A stretch of DNA of 64,000 nt from Archangium lipolyticum (GCF_024623785.1 NZ_JANKBZ010000002.1:310001-374000); one strand, 5' to 3'; numbered from the stretch's first letter, positions 35,482 through 46,146 are shown. The notes: generated from the sequence alone by a model not told the origin. Translations and numbers: made by a program.

Positions 35482-38009
35482 GGGGTCACCGTCAGGATGG
35501 CGAGCACGCGGCGCTCGACGCGGTTGCCGAAGGGGTGCTGGGCGTGCGTGGGGCCCAGGTTGGAGCCCACCAGCGCCACGGACACCCGGTCCTTCACCGG
35601 CGTGTAGCCCACGCGGGCGTTGATGATGGCGTAGGCGGGCAGCGGGTTGGCCAGGGGCTCGATGCTCGTGGGGTCCTGCGCCGCGGGCTCACGCTCCACC
35701 CAGGTGGTGGAGGACGTCCAGGCCGCGTCCACGCCCAGCTCCAGCGCCGAGCGCGTGCGGTAGGTGACGCCGCCGTACAGCTTGAACTGGGGGGCCTGGC
35801 TGCAGGGGCCGCACAGCCCCTCCTCACCCTCGGCCGCCACCTGCTGGAAGGCGGCGCTGGCCTTGATGCCGAGGCCATCCACCGGGGCCAGCGTCACGCC
35901 GGCCTCGGCGCCGCGAGCGGTGTAGACGGCCGCCTCGTTCTGGAAGAAGGAGCGGCCCAGCAGGTAGGTGCCCGTGGCCGCGTCCCAGGACTCGCCCGCC
36001 GGCAGCCGCTCCACGGCGGACAGGCCGATGAGGTCCCTCACCGTGTTCTGGTAGAGCGCCACGTCCCAGTCCATGCCGAGCGCGGGGGCCTCGCCGCGGT
36101 AGCCCAGCTCGAAGGCCACGAGCCGCTCCGGCTTGAGCGCCATGTTGCCGCTGGTGAGCGCGCTGGCGCCATTCACCCCGGGCAGGGGGATGCGCAGGCC
36201 CGTGTAGCTCTCGAGGAACGTGGGCTCGCGGAAGGCCGAGGCGGCGCTGGCGCGGAAGGCGTGCCCCTCGAAGGGCATGAAGAGGGCGGACACGCGCGGC
36301 GAGTGGGCCAGGCCCGGCTTGCCGCCATCCAGCAGCGGGTGCCGGTCCACGCGGTAGGAGGCCAGCACGCGGAAGGGCTTCGCGATGCGCCACTCGTCCT
36401 GGACGAAGGCCGCGGCGTGGAACTCCTGGCGCAGCGGGCCGAGGTAGTTCCAGGCCACGCGCTTGAGGCGGCCCTCCACGCCCAGGTTCACCTGGTGCTC
36501 ACCCAGCAGGTGGAAGCCCCTGCTGAAGAGCACCTCTCCGTTGAAGAGGTTGGAGGAGACGCGCGTGGCCAGCGAGCGCTGCCCCAGGGCCTCGTACTGC
36601 GGCCCCACGTCCGCCGACATGTGGTTCCAGAAGGCCTTCACCTTGAGCGGGCCCAGGCCCGCGTCCGCCTTGACGAAGGCGTTCACCCCATCCAGGTAGT
36701 AGTTGCGCAGCAGACCCAGGGGGTAGGCTTCGGTGTAGAGGCGGTTGACGCCGCCGGACAGGCCCAGCTCATTGCCCGAGCGGAACTGGTAGACGGTGGA
36801 CAGGGTGCCGCGCGCGCTGCGGAGGGCCAGGTCGGGTTGGGGATCCGTCACGGCCATGTCGGGCCGGCCGGCCGCGAAGTCGCGGCTCCACTTGTCCGCC
36901 TGCGAGTACGCCGCCGAGGCGCGGTAGCGCAGCGCCCCCGTGCCGCCGTGGCTCACGAAGCTGCCGCCCGCGGTGTTGCCGTTGCCGAAGTGGCCCTGGA
37001 AGCGCGCGCGCGGGCCGGTGCCCGGAGCGCGGGTGATGATGTTGACCACGCCCAGCATCGCGTTGGCGCCGTACAGCGCGCTGCCCGGGCCGCGGATGAC
37101 CTCGATGCGCTCGATGTCCTCCAACTCCACCGGGATGGACGACCAGATGGTCATGCCCAGGAAGTCCTGGTACTCGGTGCGGCCGTCCACCAGCACCAGC
37201 ACCTTGTTAGCGATGCGCTGGTTGAAGCCGCGCAGCGACAGGTTGGCGCTGCCCTGGCCCATCATCATCACTTCCGCGCCCGGCACCCGGCGCAGCAACT
37301 CCGGCAGGCTGGTGGCGCCGGAGAGGCGGATGTCCTCGGAGGTGATGACGCTGGTGGCGTTGGGCGCCTCCAGCGAGGACTGCGCGCGGCGGCTGGCCGT
37401 CACCACGCGCTCCTCGTAGGGCACCGCGCCCGCGTCCTCGTCGGAGGCGGCGACCGCGGTACCGGTGCCATCGGTCGCGGTCGTGCCCGGCGCGGCCTGC
37501 CCCGGGGCGGACGCGGTGGGCGCGGAGGGCAGGGCCTCGGCGCGGGCGATGGCCTTCTCCAGCCGCTCGACGAGCACCGCCAGGGACTTCGCCGCCTCGG
37601 TACCGGGCGGGGGCGGCATGGGAGGCAGTCCGGACTTCTTCGCCGGATCCTCGGAGGACGCCGCCGCCTCGCTGGCCCGCAGCTTCTCCTCGAGGCCCGC
37701 CAGCGCGGTCCTCACCGGAGCCGAGTCCGGCGGGTTGGTGGCGAGGTAGCGCCTGTAGAAGTCCACCGCCTCGGGCACCCGGCCCGCGTCCTGGTAGGCG
37801 CGGGCGATGTTGTAGAGGACGTTGGGGTGGGGCTTGATGGCGTACGCTTCCTGCAACTCGGCGATGCCCTGGTCGTACTTCCCCTGGGCAATGAGGCTCA
37901 TGCCGTTACGGAAATGACGGCGGGCCTCCAGGCGCGCGTCGCCGAGGGCAGTCCCCGCGTACAGCACCAGCGCGAGGGCGCCCGCTCGCTTCAAGGCGGT
38001 CGGGTTCAT
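35478..38009 (-). CDS. TonB-dependent outer-membrane receptor with N-terminal TPR region
   Basis: 843 residues. Signal peptide, then a TPR-like segment (NGMSLIAQGKYDQGIAELQEAY...NVLYNIARAYQDAGRVPEA, about 30-110), a Pro/Ala linker, the plug (ERVVTASRRAQSSLEAPNAT ... IERIEVIRGPGSALYGANAMLGVVNIITR) and a C-terminal beta barrel. The TPR/linker between export signal and plug is unusual; it should sit in the periplasm. The barrel ends in TVTP rather than an aromatic residue. ATG 38009 is preceded by an in-frame GTG at 38012. It lies 7 bp after the kinase stop and overlaps the downstream lipoprotein. The ligand is unknown. Confidence 0.85.
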   Translation of the reverse strand: MNPTALKRAGALALVLYAGTALGDARLEARRHFRNGMSLIAQGKYDQGIAELQEAYAIKPHPNVLYNIARAYQDAGRVPEAVDFYRRYLATNPPDSAPVRTALAGLEEKLRASEAAASSEDPAKKSGLPPMPPPPGTEAAKSLAVLVERLEKAIARAEALPSAPTASAPGQAAPGTTATDGTGTAVAASDEDAGAVPYEERVVTASRRAQSSLEAPNATSVITSEDIRLSGATSLPELLRRVPGAEVMMMGQGSANLSLRGFNQRIANKVLVLVDGRTEYQDFLGMTIWSSIPVELEDIERIEVIRGPGSALYGANAMLGVVNIITRAPGTGPRARFQGHFGNGNTAGGSFVSHGGTGALRYRASAAYSQADKWSRDFAAGRPDMAVTDPQPDLALRSARGTLSTVYQFRSGNELGLSGGVNRLYTEAYPLGLLRNYYLDGVNAFVKADAGLGPLKVKAFWNHMSADVGPQYEALGQRSLATRVSSNLFNGEVLFSRGFHLLGEHQVNLGVEGRLKRVAWNYLGPLRQEFHAAAFVQDEWRIAKPFRVLASYRVDRHPLLDGGKPGLAHSPRVSALFMPFEGHAFRASAASAFREPTFLESYTGLRIPLPGVNGASALTSGNMALKPERLVAFELGYRGEAPALGMDWDVALYQNTVRDLIGLSAVERLPAGESWDAATGTYLLGRSFFQNEAAVYTARGAEAGVTLAPVDGLGIKASAAFQQVAAEGEEGLCGPCSQAPQFKLYGGVTYRTRSALELGVDAAWTSSTTWVEREPAAQDPTSIEPLANPLPAYAIINARVGYTPVKDRVSVALVGSNLGPTHAQHPFGNRVERRVLAILTVTP

Positions 38010-38016
38010 CACAATC

Positions 38017-39645
<1,629 letters not shown>

Positions 39646-39967
39646 GAGCTCCCCCGCGGCCCGCCGGGTGGGGCGGTGGAAGATGTGACTTGTACTGGAT
39701 GCTAGCACCAGACCTTCCCTGTCCGAAAAGTCCGGGGCTACCGGGATGGCGCGCTACGAGGCCCGAGAATACGGCGCGGGCGCAGAACCGTCATCTGCCG
39801 GACAGGTTCACCTGGCGAGTCCTTCCCTGACGCGCTGCGTTCTATGGGATGCAGTCTCAAGGACTGGGAATTTGCGCATCACGTCCGAGGCGAGGGTCGT
39901 TCGTCTGCTCGGCGAGCGGGCTCACGGGCGGAGCGGTGCGCTCCGTGGGACGACGCGACATGCCGGC
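39646..39967. other. 322-bp intergenic region upstream of the PEGA kinase
   Basis: No gene seen. A minus-strand extended -10-like TGCTAGCAT lies near 39700, with a weak TTCGGA as -35, possibly the kinase operon promoter. A 7-bp hairpin CGGAGCG/CGCTCCG with a 3-nt loop at 39929-39945 follows the upstream lipoprotein gene and may end its transcript; there is no U-tract. Confidence 0.4.
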
Positions 39968-41062
39968 CTACCGCTTCTTGCGCGCGAGGGCCTTCTCGCG
40001 AGCCGCCTCCCGCGCCTTCTTGGCCTTCTCGCGGGCCGCTTCCCGAGCCGCCTTGGCCTTCTCCCGCTTCGCCTCCCGGGCCGCCTTGAGCTTCTCGCGG
40101 GCCGCCTTGGCCTTCTCCCGCTTCGCCTCGAGCTTGTCCCGCTTCACCCGGGCCTTCTCCAGCGTCAGCACCACGCGCTGGACGGACTTCTCCTTCTTGT
40201 CGCACCGGGTGGCGACGGCCTTGAGCGCCATCGGCCGGCCCTGGACCGGCACCGTGCCCCGAGCGAGCTCGGGGACCTCGGTGAGCAGCTTCTCCGCTTC
40301 CTCTTCGCAGCGCTGGAAGCGCTCGCGCATGTCCTTGTAGAGCGAGAGCCGGGCGTCCAGGTCCCGCTCCTTCCGGGCCTTCTTCTCCAGCTCCGGCACT
40401 TCCTGGCTGCCGGTGAGCGGCCCGGAGATGAAATCAATCACCCGCTGGGCGATCCGCACCCGCGCCTCCGCCTGCTCCAGGCGCCGCTCGGTGTTCCGCG
40501 CGGAGGCCGCGTAGTCCGCGTCCTTCGCCTCGAGCTCCTTGCCTGTCTGGATCTGCTCGCGCGTGCGCTTGATGGCCTCGCGTACCGCCGTCACCTGCGC
40601 GGCCCCGGCGTCCTTCCCCTCGAGGGCGTCGAGCGCCTCCGTCACCGCGAACATGGCCTCCACGACCGAGTCCCGCTGCTTCTCCACCGCGGCCTCGAGC
40701 TCCTTGCGCGCCTTCTCCTCGACGGCCCGGTTCTGCCGTTTCACCCGCTCCTCGCGGACCCGGGGGACGAACGCCTGGAGCTGCGCGAGCTGCGAGCGGC
40801 ACATCTCCCCCTCGGGCGAGAGGTCGACATCCGGGTGCGAGAGGATCTCCCGGGCCATCGCGAGCTTGGGCTCGGCGCTCTCCACGTCCAGGTTGCGCAG
40901 CAACTGCTCGGCCTCGTTGAGCAGCAGGGTGGCCTCATCCGTCCGATCCTCTCCGTGCTTCTGGCGCTGCTGCTTCGTGCTGTGGCCGCCACAGGCGGTC
41001 AGGGTCACCACCAGCAGGAGAAGGGTCAGCCAGGTCGCGGAGGTCGTACGTGCGGAAGTCAT
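39968..41062 (-). CDS. Coiled-coil lipoprotein with Lys/Ala/Arg-rich C-terminus
   Basis: 364 residues from ATG 41062. Lipobox LTAC places the acyl Cys at residue 24. The rest is almost wholly helical and charged. The last 75 residues repeat KREKAKAAREK/AAREKAKKAREA-type units, a basic single-helix tail that could bind peptidoglycan, DNA or acidic polysaccharide. No family recognised. The start is inferred from the lipoprotein signal; no clear Shine-Dalgarno sequence. Divergent from the cobalamin-binding-type gene. Confidence 0.65.
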   Translation of the reverse strand: MTSARTTSATWLTLLLLVVTLTACGGHSTKQQRQKHGEDRTDEATLLLNEAEQLLRNLDVESAEPKLAMAREILSHPDVDLSPEGEMCRSQLAQLQAFVPRVREERVKRQNRAVEEKARKELEAAVEKQRDSVVEAMFAVTEALDALEGKDAGAAQVTAVREAIKRTREQIQTGKELEAKDADYAASARNTERRLEQAEARVRIAQRVIDFISGPLTGSQEVPELEKKARKERDLDARLSLYKDMRERFQRCEEEAEKLLTEVPELARGTVPVQGRPMALKAVATRCDKKEKSVQRVVLTLEKARVKRDKLEAKREKAKAAREKLKAAREAKREKAKAAREAAREKAKKAREAAREKALARKKR

Positions 41063-41165
41063 CGGGCCAGGGGAGAGCATCGTCCGAAGGCGCGTCAGAG
41101 GGAAGCCCACCCCCAGGTGATTCCGCGCCCCATTCCAGCGAGGCCGAAGCCTTACACTGTGCTCC

Positions 41166-42050
41166 ATGACCGACCGATTGAAGGCCCTGCTCGCCTCCGC
41201 GCCGCGCTACCCCCAGCGCATCGTCTGCATGACGGAGGAGACGACGGAGACGCTGTACCGCATCGGCGCGGGGGACCTCGTGGTGGGCGTCTCCGGCTTC
41301 ACCGTCCGGCCGCCCGAGGCGCGCAAGAAGCCGCGCGTCAGCTCCTTCCTGGACGCCAACTTCGAGCGCATCCTCGAGCTGAAGCCGGATCTGGTGCTGG
41401 GCTTCTCGGACCTGCAGGCGGACCTGGGCCGTGAGCTGTGCAAGCGAGGGGTGCCGGTGGTGCTCTTCAACCAGCGTTCGCTCGCGGAGATATTGCAGAC
41501 GGTGCGTGTGGTGGGCGCGCTGGTGGGCCGGGCCGAGGCCGCCGAGAAGCTGGCGGACACCCTGGAGGCCAACCTCGCGCGGCATGCCGAGGCGGCGGAG
41601 CGGCTGCCGCGCCGGCCCCGCGTCTTCTTCGAGGAGTGGCACGAGCCGCTCATCTCCGGCATCCGCTGGTGCTCGGAGCTGGTGGAACTGGTGGGCGGTG
41701 AGGACGTGTGCCGCGAGTCGCGCGAGCAGCAGGGCGCCAAGGGCCGCATCTTCGACCCGGCCGAGGTGGCCCGGCGCGACCCCGAGGGCGTCATCGCGAG
41801 CTGGTGTGGCCGCAAGGCGAAGCGTGACAAAATCGTTACACGGCCGGGCTGGGAGCGGGTGAGGGCGGTGGTGGACGACCAGCTCTACGAGGTGAAGAGC
41901 TCGTTCATCCTCCAACCGGGGCCGGCGGCGCTGACGGATGGGGTGGATCAGCTCGCGGCCATCGTGGCGGCCATCGCCCGGGGAGAGAAGCTGCCGTCGC
42001 CCCGTCCTGGAGACCTGCGCGCGGCGCCGCTACCCGTTGGCCATGCGTAA
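41166..42050 (+). CDS. Cobalamin-binding (BtuF-like) periplasmic-binding fold protein, no signal peptide
   Basis: 294 residues. RIVCMTEETTETLYRIGAGDLVVGVS, ILELKPDLVLGFSD and VFFEEWHEPLISG...VELVGGEDVC match the helical-backbone class III substrate-binding fold of BtuF/FecB type. No signal peptide or lipobox is present and no ABC permease or ATPase is adjacent, so this is an orphan, probably cytosolic member. Such solo proteins are widespread and annotated as cobalamin-binding, without proof for most. Its 3' end overlaps the convergent receiver gene by 21 bp. Confidence 0.8.
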   Translation: MTDRLKALLASAPRYPQRIVCMTEETTETLYRIGAGDLVVGVSGFTVRPPEARKKPRVSSFLDANFERILELKPDLVLGFSDLQADLGRELCKRGVPVVLFNQRSLAEILQTVRVVGALVGRAEAAEKLADTLEANLARHAEAAERLPRRPRVFFEEWHEPLISGIRWCSELVELVGGEDVCRESREQQGAKGRIFDPAEVARRDPEGVIASWCGRKAKRDKIVTRPGWERVRAVVDDQLYEVKSSFILQPGPAALTDGVDQLAAIVAAIARGEKLPSPRPGDLRAAPLPVGHA

Positions 42051-42419
42051 CAGGGGGATGGACTCGCTCACCACCCGCAGGAAGTCGTCGATGTCCAGCG
42101 GCTTGTGCACCAGCCGGACGCCCGCCGGAGGCCGTACCCTCGGGTGGGCGGTGATCATCACCGCGCCCGTGTCGTGCAGCCGTTGCTCTCGCGTCGCCTG
42201 CTCCAACAGCCACCCGCCATTCTCGCCGGGCAGCATGTAGTCGGTGATGACGAGATGGAAGGACTCCGCCCTCAAGCGGTCCAGTCCCTCTTCCGCGGAG
42301 CCGCTACCGGCGACCGAATAGCCCTCGCTCTCGAGCAGGTCGGTCAGGCCCTCGCGGATGTCCTCGTTGTCCTCTACCAGGAGAATCTTCACGTTGCGTC
42401 CGGACTCTACGGGGTCCAT
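42030..42419 (-). CDS. CheY-like single-domain response regulator
   Basis: 129 residues. KILLVEDNEDIREGLTDLLE, phospho-acceptor in LVITDYMLPGENGGWLL, and LVHKPLDID for the lysine; VMITAHP carries the switch Thr. No output domain. ATG 42419 has only a weak GAGAG upstream. Confidence 0.88.
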   Translation of the reverse strand: MDPVESGRNVKILLVEDNEDIREGLTDLLESEGYSVAGSGSAEEGLDRLRAESFHLVITDYMLPGENGGWLLEQATREQRLHDTGAVMITAHPRVRPPAGVRLVHKPLDIDDFLRVVSESIPLLRMANG

Positions 42420-42524
42420 CTCTCGTAAATACGGGAGTCTCCCGCTTCCACCCAGGGTGGGAAAGCCCCGGCCCTTCCGATCAGGCAGGAGCTGTTCACT
42501 ACCGTATTCCCTGGTGCTGGGGGC

Positions 42525-44285
42525 GTGCCAGGATGGGGCCCCGTGTCGCTCGCCTGGCTCGCATTGATCGCCGCCCCCCTGCTGGCGGCCGACCCCGCTC
42601 CGCCGCCCGTCCAAGGGTACGAGGATGAGCTCGTGCAGTGGGGGCTGGCTCAACATGGCCACCCGGTCGAGCCCGAGCCCGAGGGCAAGCGGCTGGAGGC
42701 GGTGCTGGTGGCCTCCGAGGACGTCGTCGCCCCGAGCGACCCGTACCCGATGCTGCTCAACGTGTTCCACGTGCGCACCCGCGAGGGGGTCATCCGGCGC
42801 GAGGTGCTCCTGGAGCCGGGAGCGGTCTGGTCATCGGAGCTCGCCCTGGAGACGGCGCGCAACCTGCGCAAGCTGGGCATCTTCGCGGTGGTGCGCGTGG
42901 TGCCGGTGCGGGGCTCCACGCCGGACACGGTGTCGCTGCTCATCGTCACCAAGGACCTGTGGTCGCTGCGGCTCAACCAGGACATCCAGCTGGTGGGCTC
43001 GCTGGTGCAGTCGTTGCGCCTTCAGGGCACCGAGCAGAACTTCCTCGGGCTCAACAAGAAGGTGGCGGTGGACTTCCTGCTGCGCCGCGACTCGGTGAGC
43101 CTCGGGCAGACGTATCTGGACCCGCGCCTGGGCGGCAGCCGCTGGTCCCTCAACGAGTCGGCCGCGCTCATCTTCGGGCGCGAGGGCAGCGGGCTCGAGG
43201 GCTCCAAGGGGAGTGTGCTGGTGAACCGGCCCTTCTTCTCCCTGGAGACGCCGTGGAGCTTCCAGACACAGGTGGTGTGGCGCGTGCAGCCCGTGCGTGT
43301 CTTCCGCGGCGCCGACGTGTGGGAGCTGCCGTACCCCGAGGGCGGGACGGTGCCCTACATCTACGATGCGCGTGAGCTCGGCGGGAACGCGCTGTACCTG
43401 CGCTCGTGGGGCTCGCGGTTCAAGCTGGACGCGGGCGGGGGAATTGGCGCGTACCACCGGCGCTATGGGGCTCCCGCGAGCTCCGGGCTGGACGAGGCCC
43501 GGCGCACGTGGTTCCGGGAGACGCACCTGCCTCGCAGCGAGGACGCCACCTACGTGCTCGGCTACGCGCGCTTCTGGGAGACGCGCTACGAGGTGATGCG
43601 CGACGTGGACTCCTACGCGCTCTCCGAGGACTTCCAGGTGGGGCCCTACGCCACGGCCACGGCGCGCTACGCGCCCGCGCTGCTGGCCTCCTCGGGAAAC
43701 TTCGCCGAGCTGGGCCTCACCGCCCGCTACCGCGTCCGCCTGGGGGATGCGCTCTCCTCGGTGGCCGCCGCCGCTTCCATCCGCCGGCTCCTCGGAGGGG
43801 AAGGCCAGGGGACCTGGGTCAACCGCCGCTGGGCCGCCGAGGTGCAGCAGGTGTCTCCGAAGGTGCTCGGCGGGCGCTTCGTGGTCCGGGGCCTGCTGGA
43901 CGTGAACATCGATGACCTGAACGAGCGCGTGCTGCTGCTCGGAGGCGGCAACGGGCTGCGGGGCGCACTGCCGGAGGCGTACCCGGGCAAGCGCATGCTC
44001 CTGGTCAACGTGGAGTACCGCACCCCGCCGCTCATCCTCTACACGGTGCATCTGGGCGGCGTGCTGTTCTACGACACGGGCTCGGCGTTCGACCGGCGTC
44101 CGGGCTTCGTGCACTCGGTGGGCGTGGGCGTGCGGCTGCTCTTCCCCCAGTTCAACACCTTCCCGTTCCGGTTCGACTTCGGGTACGTCCTCAACGACGA
44201 CCGGCCCGACTTCGGCGGACGCTTCTCCTTCAGCGGAGGGCAGGTGACGGAGTTCCGGCCAGGGTTTCTGGATGCGCCCATCTAG
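42525..44285 (+). CDS. Omp85/BamA-superfamily-like outer-membrane protein
   Basis: 586 residues. Signal peptide (LAWLALIAAPLLAADP), a periplasmic POTRA-like region (about 55-150, VFHVRTREGVIRREVLLEPG...LRKLGIFAVVRVVPVRG) and a C-terminal barrel with repeated aromatic-rich strands ending in LLFPQFNTFPFRFDFGYVLND. GGGNGLRGALPEAYPGKRMLLVNVEYR resembles the conserved G-[LI]-RG segment of Omp85 barrels. Only about one POTRA unit is visible, so it is not BamA itself. GTG 42525 or GTG 42543 could be the start. It overlaps the mannosyltransferase gene by 14 bp. Confidence 0.75.
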   Translation: MPGWGPVSLAWLALIAAPLLAADPAPPPVQGYEDELVQWGLAQHGHPVEPEPEGKRLEAVLVASEDVVAPSDPYPMLLNVFHVRTREGVIRREVLLEPGAVWSSELALETARNLRKLGIFAVVRVVPVRGSTPDTVSLLIVTKDLWSLRLNQDIQLVGSLVQSLRLQGTEQNFLGLNKKVAVDFLLRRDSVSLGQTYLDPRLGGSRWSLNESAALIFGREGSGLEGSKGSVLVNRPFFSLETPWSFQTQVVWRVQPVRVFRGADVWELPYPEGGTVPYIYDARELGGNALYLRSWGSRFKLDAGGGIGAYHRRYGAPASSGLDEARRTWFRETHLPRSEDATYVLGYARFWETRYEVMRDVDSYALSEDFQVGPYATATARYAPALLASSGNFAELGLTARYRVRLGDALSSVAAAASIRRLLGGEGQGTWVNRRWAAEVQQVSPKVLGGRFVVRGLLDVNIDDLNERVLLLGGGNGLRGALPEAYPGKRMLLVNVEYRTPPLILYTVHLGGVLFYDTGSAFDRRPGFVHSVGVGVRLLFPQFNTFPFRFDFGYVLNDDRPDFGGRFSFSGGQVTEFRPGFLDAPI

Positions 44286-45660
44286 GCTCCTGGCCCGGCC
44301 CTCGTGGCTCGCCGCGGTGGGGGCGTTGCTCGCGGTGGGAGTGGCGGCGCTCGCACGCGGCCGGGTGCATCCGGACGAGGTCTTCCAGTTCCTGGAGCCG
44401 GCCCATGGGCTGGCCTTCGGGTACCGCGTGGTCGCCTGGGAGTGGGTGGACGGTTTGCGCAACCAGGCGGTGCCCGGAGTGCTCGGGGGACTGCTCGCGC
44501 TGTGCGGGGCCGTGGGGCTCGAGCACCCGTGGGCCCTGGCGGCGGTCGTGTGGTGCGCGTGCGCGGGGGTCCAGGCGCTGGGCACGTGGGCGCTGTTCCG
44601 GCTCGTGGAGGAGCGGGACGGCCGCGAGGCGGCGCTGCTGGCCGCGGGCATCCACGTCACCTGGGGCGGGTTCCTCATCTACGCCGCGCGGCCGATCGGC
44701 GATGTGCTGAGCGCGGTGCCCTTGCTGGGCGCGCTCCTCTGGACGCAACGGGCCCGGGACCGGGACGGATGGCGCGAGGGGCTGTGGAGCGGCGTGCTGC
44801 TGGGCATGGCCTTCGTCATCCGCTACCCCTCGGCCGTCTTCGGGGTGCCCCTCGCCGCGAGCCTGCTGGGGGCCCGGCGCTGGCGCTCGCTCGCGGGCTT
44901 CTCGGTGGGCGTGGGCGCGGTGTTGCTGGGACTCGGGGTGCTCGACTGGCTCACCTGGGGCTCGCCCTGGCACTCCGCCTGGCGCTACTTCCAGTTCAAC
45001 ATCTCCAGCGGCTCCTCGGCGTCCCAGTTCGGCCAGCGGCCGTGGTGGTGGTACGCGCCCATCCTGGCCGGCATGGCGCCCCTGCTGCTCGTCTGGCACT
45101 TCGGGCGCGGGCTGGCCCGGAGGGACGTCGTCGTGGGGGCCTTCGCCTTCTACCTCGTGGTGGTGAGCGCGCTGGGACACAAGGAAGCGCGCTTCCTGGT
45201 GCCGCTGCTGCCCCTCTTCGTGGCCATCGCCGCCGGGCCCGCCTCGGGAGACCTCGCCCGGTTGTCGGGCCGGCGCCGGGTGCTGGGGCTGCTCGTGGGC
45301 CTGTACGTGCTCTCCTCCGTGGCTGCGGCTACCGTGTTGTTCCCGGTCGGGCTGCGCGCGGGGGTGCTCGACGCCACCGTCTCCGCGGGCAGGGACCCGT
45401 CACTCACCGGGCTCGTCATCGCCGGTCCGCCCGAGTGGAACACCGGCGGCCGCTTCTACCTGCACCGCGACGTGCCGCTGTTCGTGGGGTACGGACGCCC
45501 CGAGGCGGAGCTCCAGGAGAAGCTCTCGGACGCGCGGTTCTCCCATGCGCTCGTGGATGGCGGGGCGGTGGGAGAGGATTCGCTGCGCTCGGCCGGCTTC
45601 TGCCACCAGCGCCAGTGGGGCGGGGTGGTGCTCTGGAAGCGCTGTCTCAGGCGGGACTGA
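44272..45660 (+). CDS. GT22 (Alg9/GPI-type) mannosyltransferase-like membrane protein
   Basis: 462 residues, about ten membrane helices. VHPDEVFQFLEPAHGLAFG near residue 32 has the acidic HPDE...E motif of GT22 enzymes, and GHKEARFLVPLLPLF near 300 is the HKE.RF signature of the Alg9/Alg12/PIG-B family. These dolichol-phosphate-mannose-using enzymes are mainly eukaryotic; bacterial homologues presumably use polyprenyl-phosphate sugars to decorate lipids or cell-surface glycans. It overlaps the upstream outer-membrane protein gene by 14 bp, so they may work together on an envelope component (inference). Confidence 0.8.
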   Translation: MRPSRLLARPSWLAAVGALLAVGVAALARGRVHPDEVFQFLEPAHGLAFGYRVVAWEWVDGLRNQAVPGVLGGLLALCGAVGLEHPWALAAVVWCACAGVQALGTWALFRLVEERDGREAALLAAGIHVTWGGFLIYAARPIGDVLSAVPLLGALLWTQRARDRDGWREGLWSGVLLGMAFVIRYPSAVFGVPLAASLLGARRWRSLAGFSVGVGAVLLGLGVLDWLTWGSPWHSAWRYFQFNISSGSSASQFGQRPWWWYAPILAGMAPLLLVWHFGRGLARRDVVVGAFAFYLVVVSALGHKEARFLVPLLPLFVAIAAGPASGDLARLSGRRRVLGLLVGLYVLSSVAAATVLFPVGLRAGVLDATVSAGRDPSLTGLVIAGPPEWNTGGRFYLHRDVPLFVGYGRPEAELQEKLSDARFSHALVDGGAVGEDSLRSAGFCHQRQWGGVVLWKRCLRRD

Positions 45661-46054
45661 AGGTACGGCGGTAGTCGGGCCACGCGTCCCACAGGTAGAG
45701 GGAGAAGGGCACCCACCAGATGAAGTCATTGGTGAGGCAGAGCACCAGCGTCGCCGGGGGCCACTCGCCCCGGAGGATGAGGAGCGCGAGCCCGATCGGT
45801 CCCAGCACCTTGCCCAACAGGCCCACCGCCGCCAGCGCGAAGCCGTGTTCCGGCCGCCTCGCCACCTCGGCGTAGAGGAGACCGTAGACGCCGATGACCA
45901 TGCCCAGGCAGGAGAAGAGGGCGGGTTGATTCAGTGGCGGCATGCCCGCGAAGCGGAAGAGCCACTGGGGATCCACCGCCGCGTAGAGGCCCCAGAGGAG
46001 GTTGTAGAGGGCCGCGGCGGTGAACACCCCGCGATGCAGTACGCGCCGCTTCAT
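45647..46054 (-). CDS. Small four-helix membrane protein of unknown function
   Basis: 135 residues. Four hydrophobic segments (FTAAALYNLLWGLYA, LFSCLGMVIGVYGLLYA, ALAAVGLLGKVLGPIGLALLI, LTNDFIWWVPFSLYLW). No catalytic motif recognised. GGAGGAGG lies about 10 bases before ATG 46054, and the ATG overlaps the stop of a 31-codon frame (ATGA), which itself overlaps the chemoreceptor stop, so it is the last gene of that operon. The 3' end overlaps the convergent mannosyltransferase gene by 14 bp. Confidence 0.75.
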   Translation of the reverse strand: MKRRVLHRGVFTAAALYNLLWGLYAAVDPQWLFRFAGMPPLNQPALFSCLGMVIGVYGLLYAEVARRPEHGFALAAVGLLGKVLGPIGLALLILRGEWPPATLVLCLTNDFIWWVPFSLYLWDAWPDYRRTFSPA

Positions 46055-46146
46055 GGCGTCCGGACCTCCTCCTCGGGCCACGGCCAGCCTCCTCCTGGAA
46101 GCGGGAGCGCGAGCAGCCTGGCGTAGCGTGACGACTCGCCGCTCAT
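46051..46146 (-). CDS. 31-residue micro-ORF coupled to both neighbours
   Basis: MSGESSRYARLLALPLPGGG then WPWPEEEVRTP. Its ATG (46144-46146) overlaps the chemoreceptor stop (ATGA), and its own stop overlaps the ATG of the 4-TM protein (ATGA). Such double coupling is unlikely by chance and suggests translation, either as a micro-protein or as a coupling device carrying the ribosome from one gene to the next. No homologue recognised; its real status is uncertain. Confidence 0.4.
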   Translation of the reverse strand: MSGESSRYARLLALPLPGGGWPWPEEEVRTP

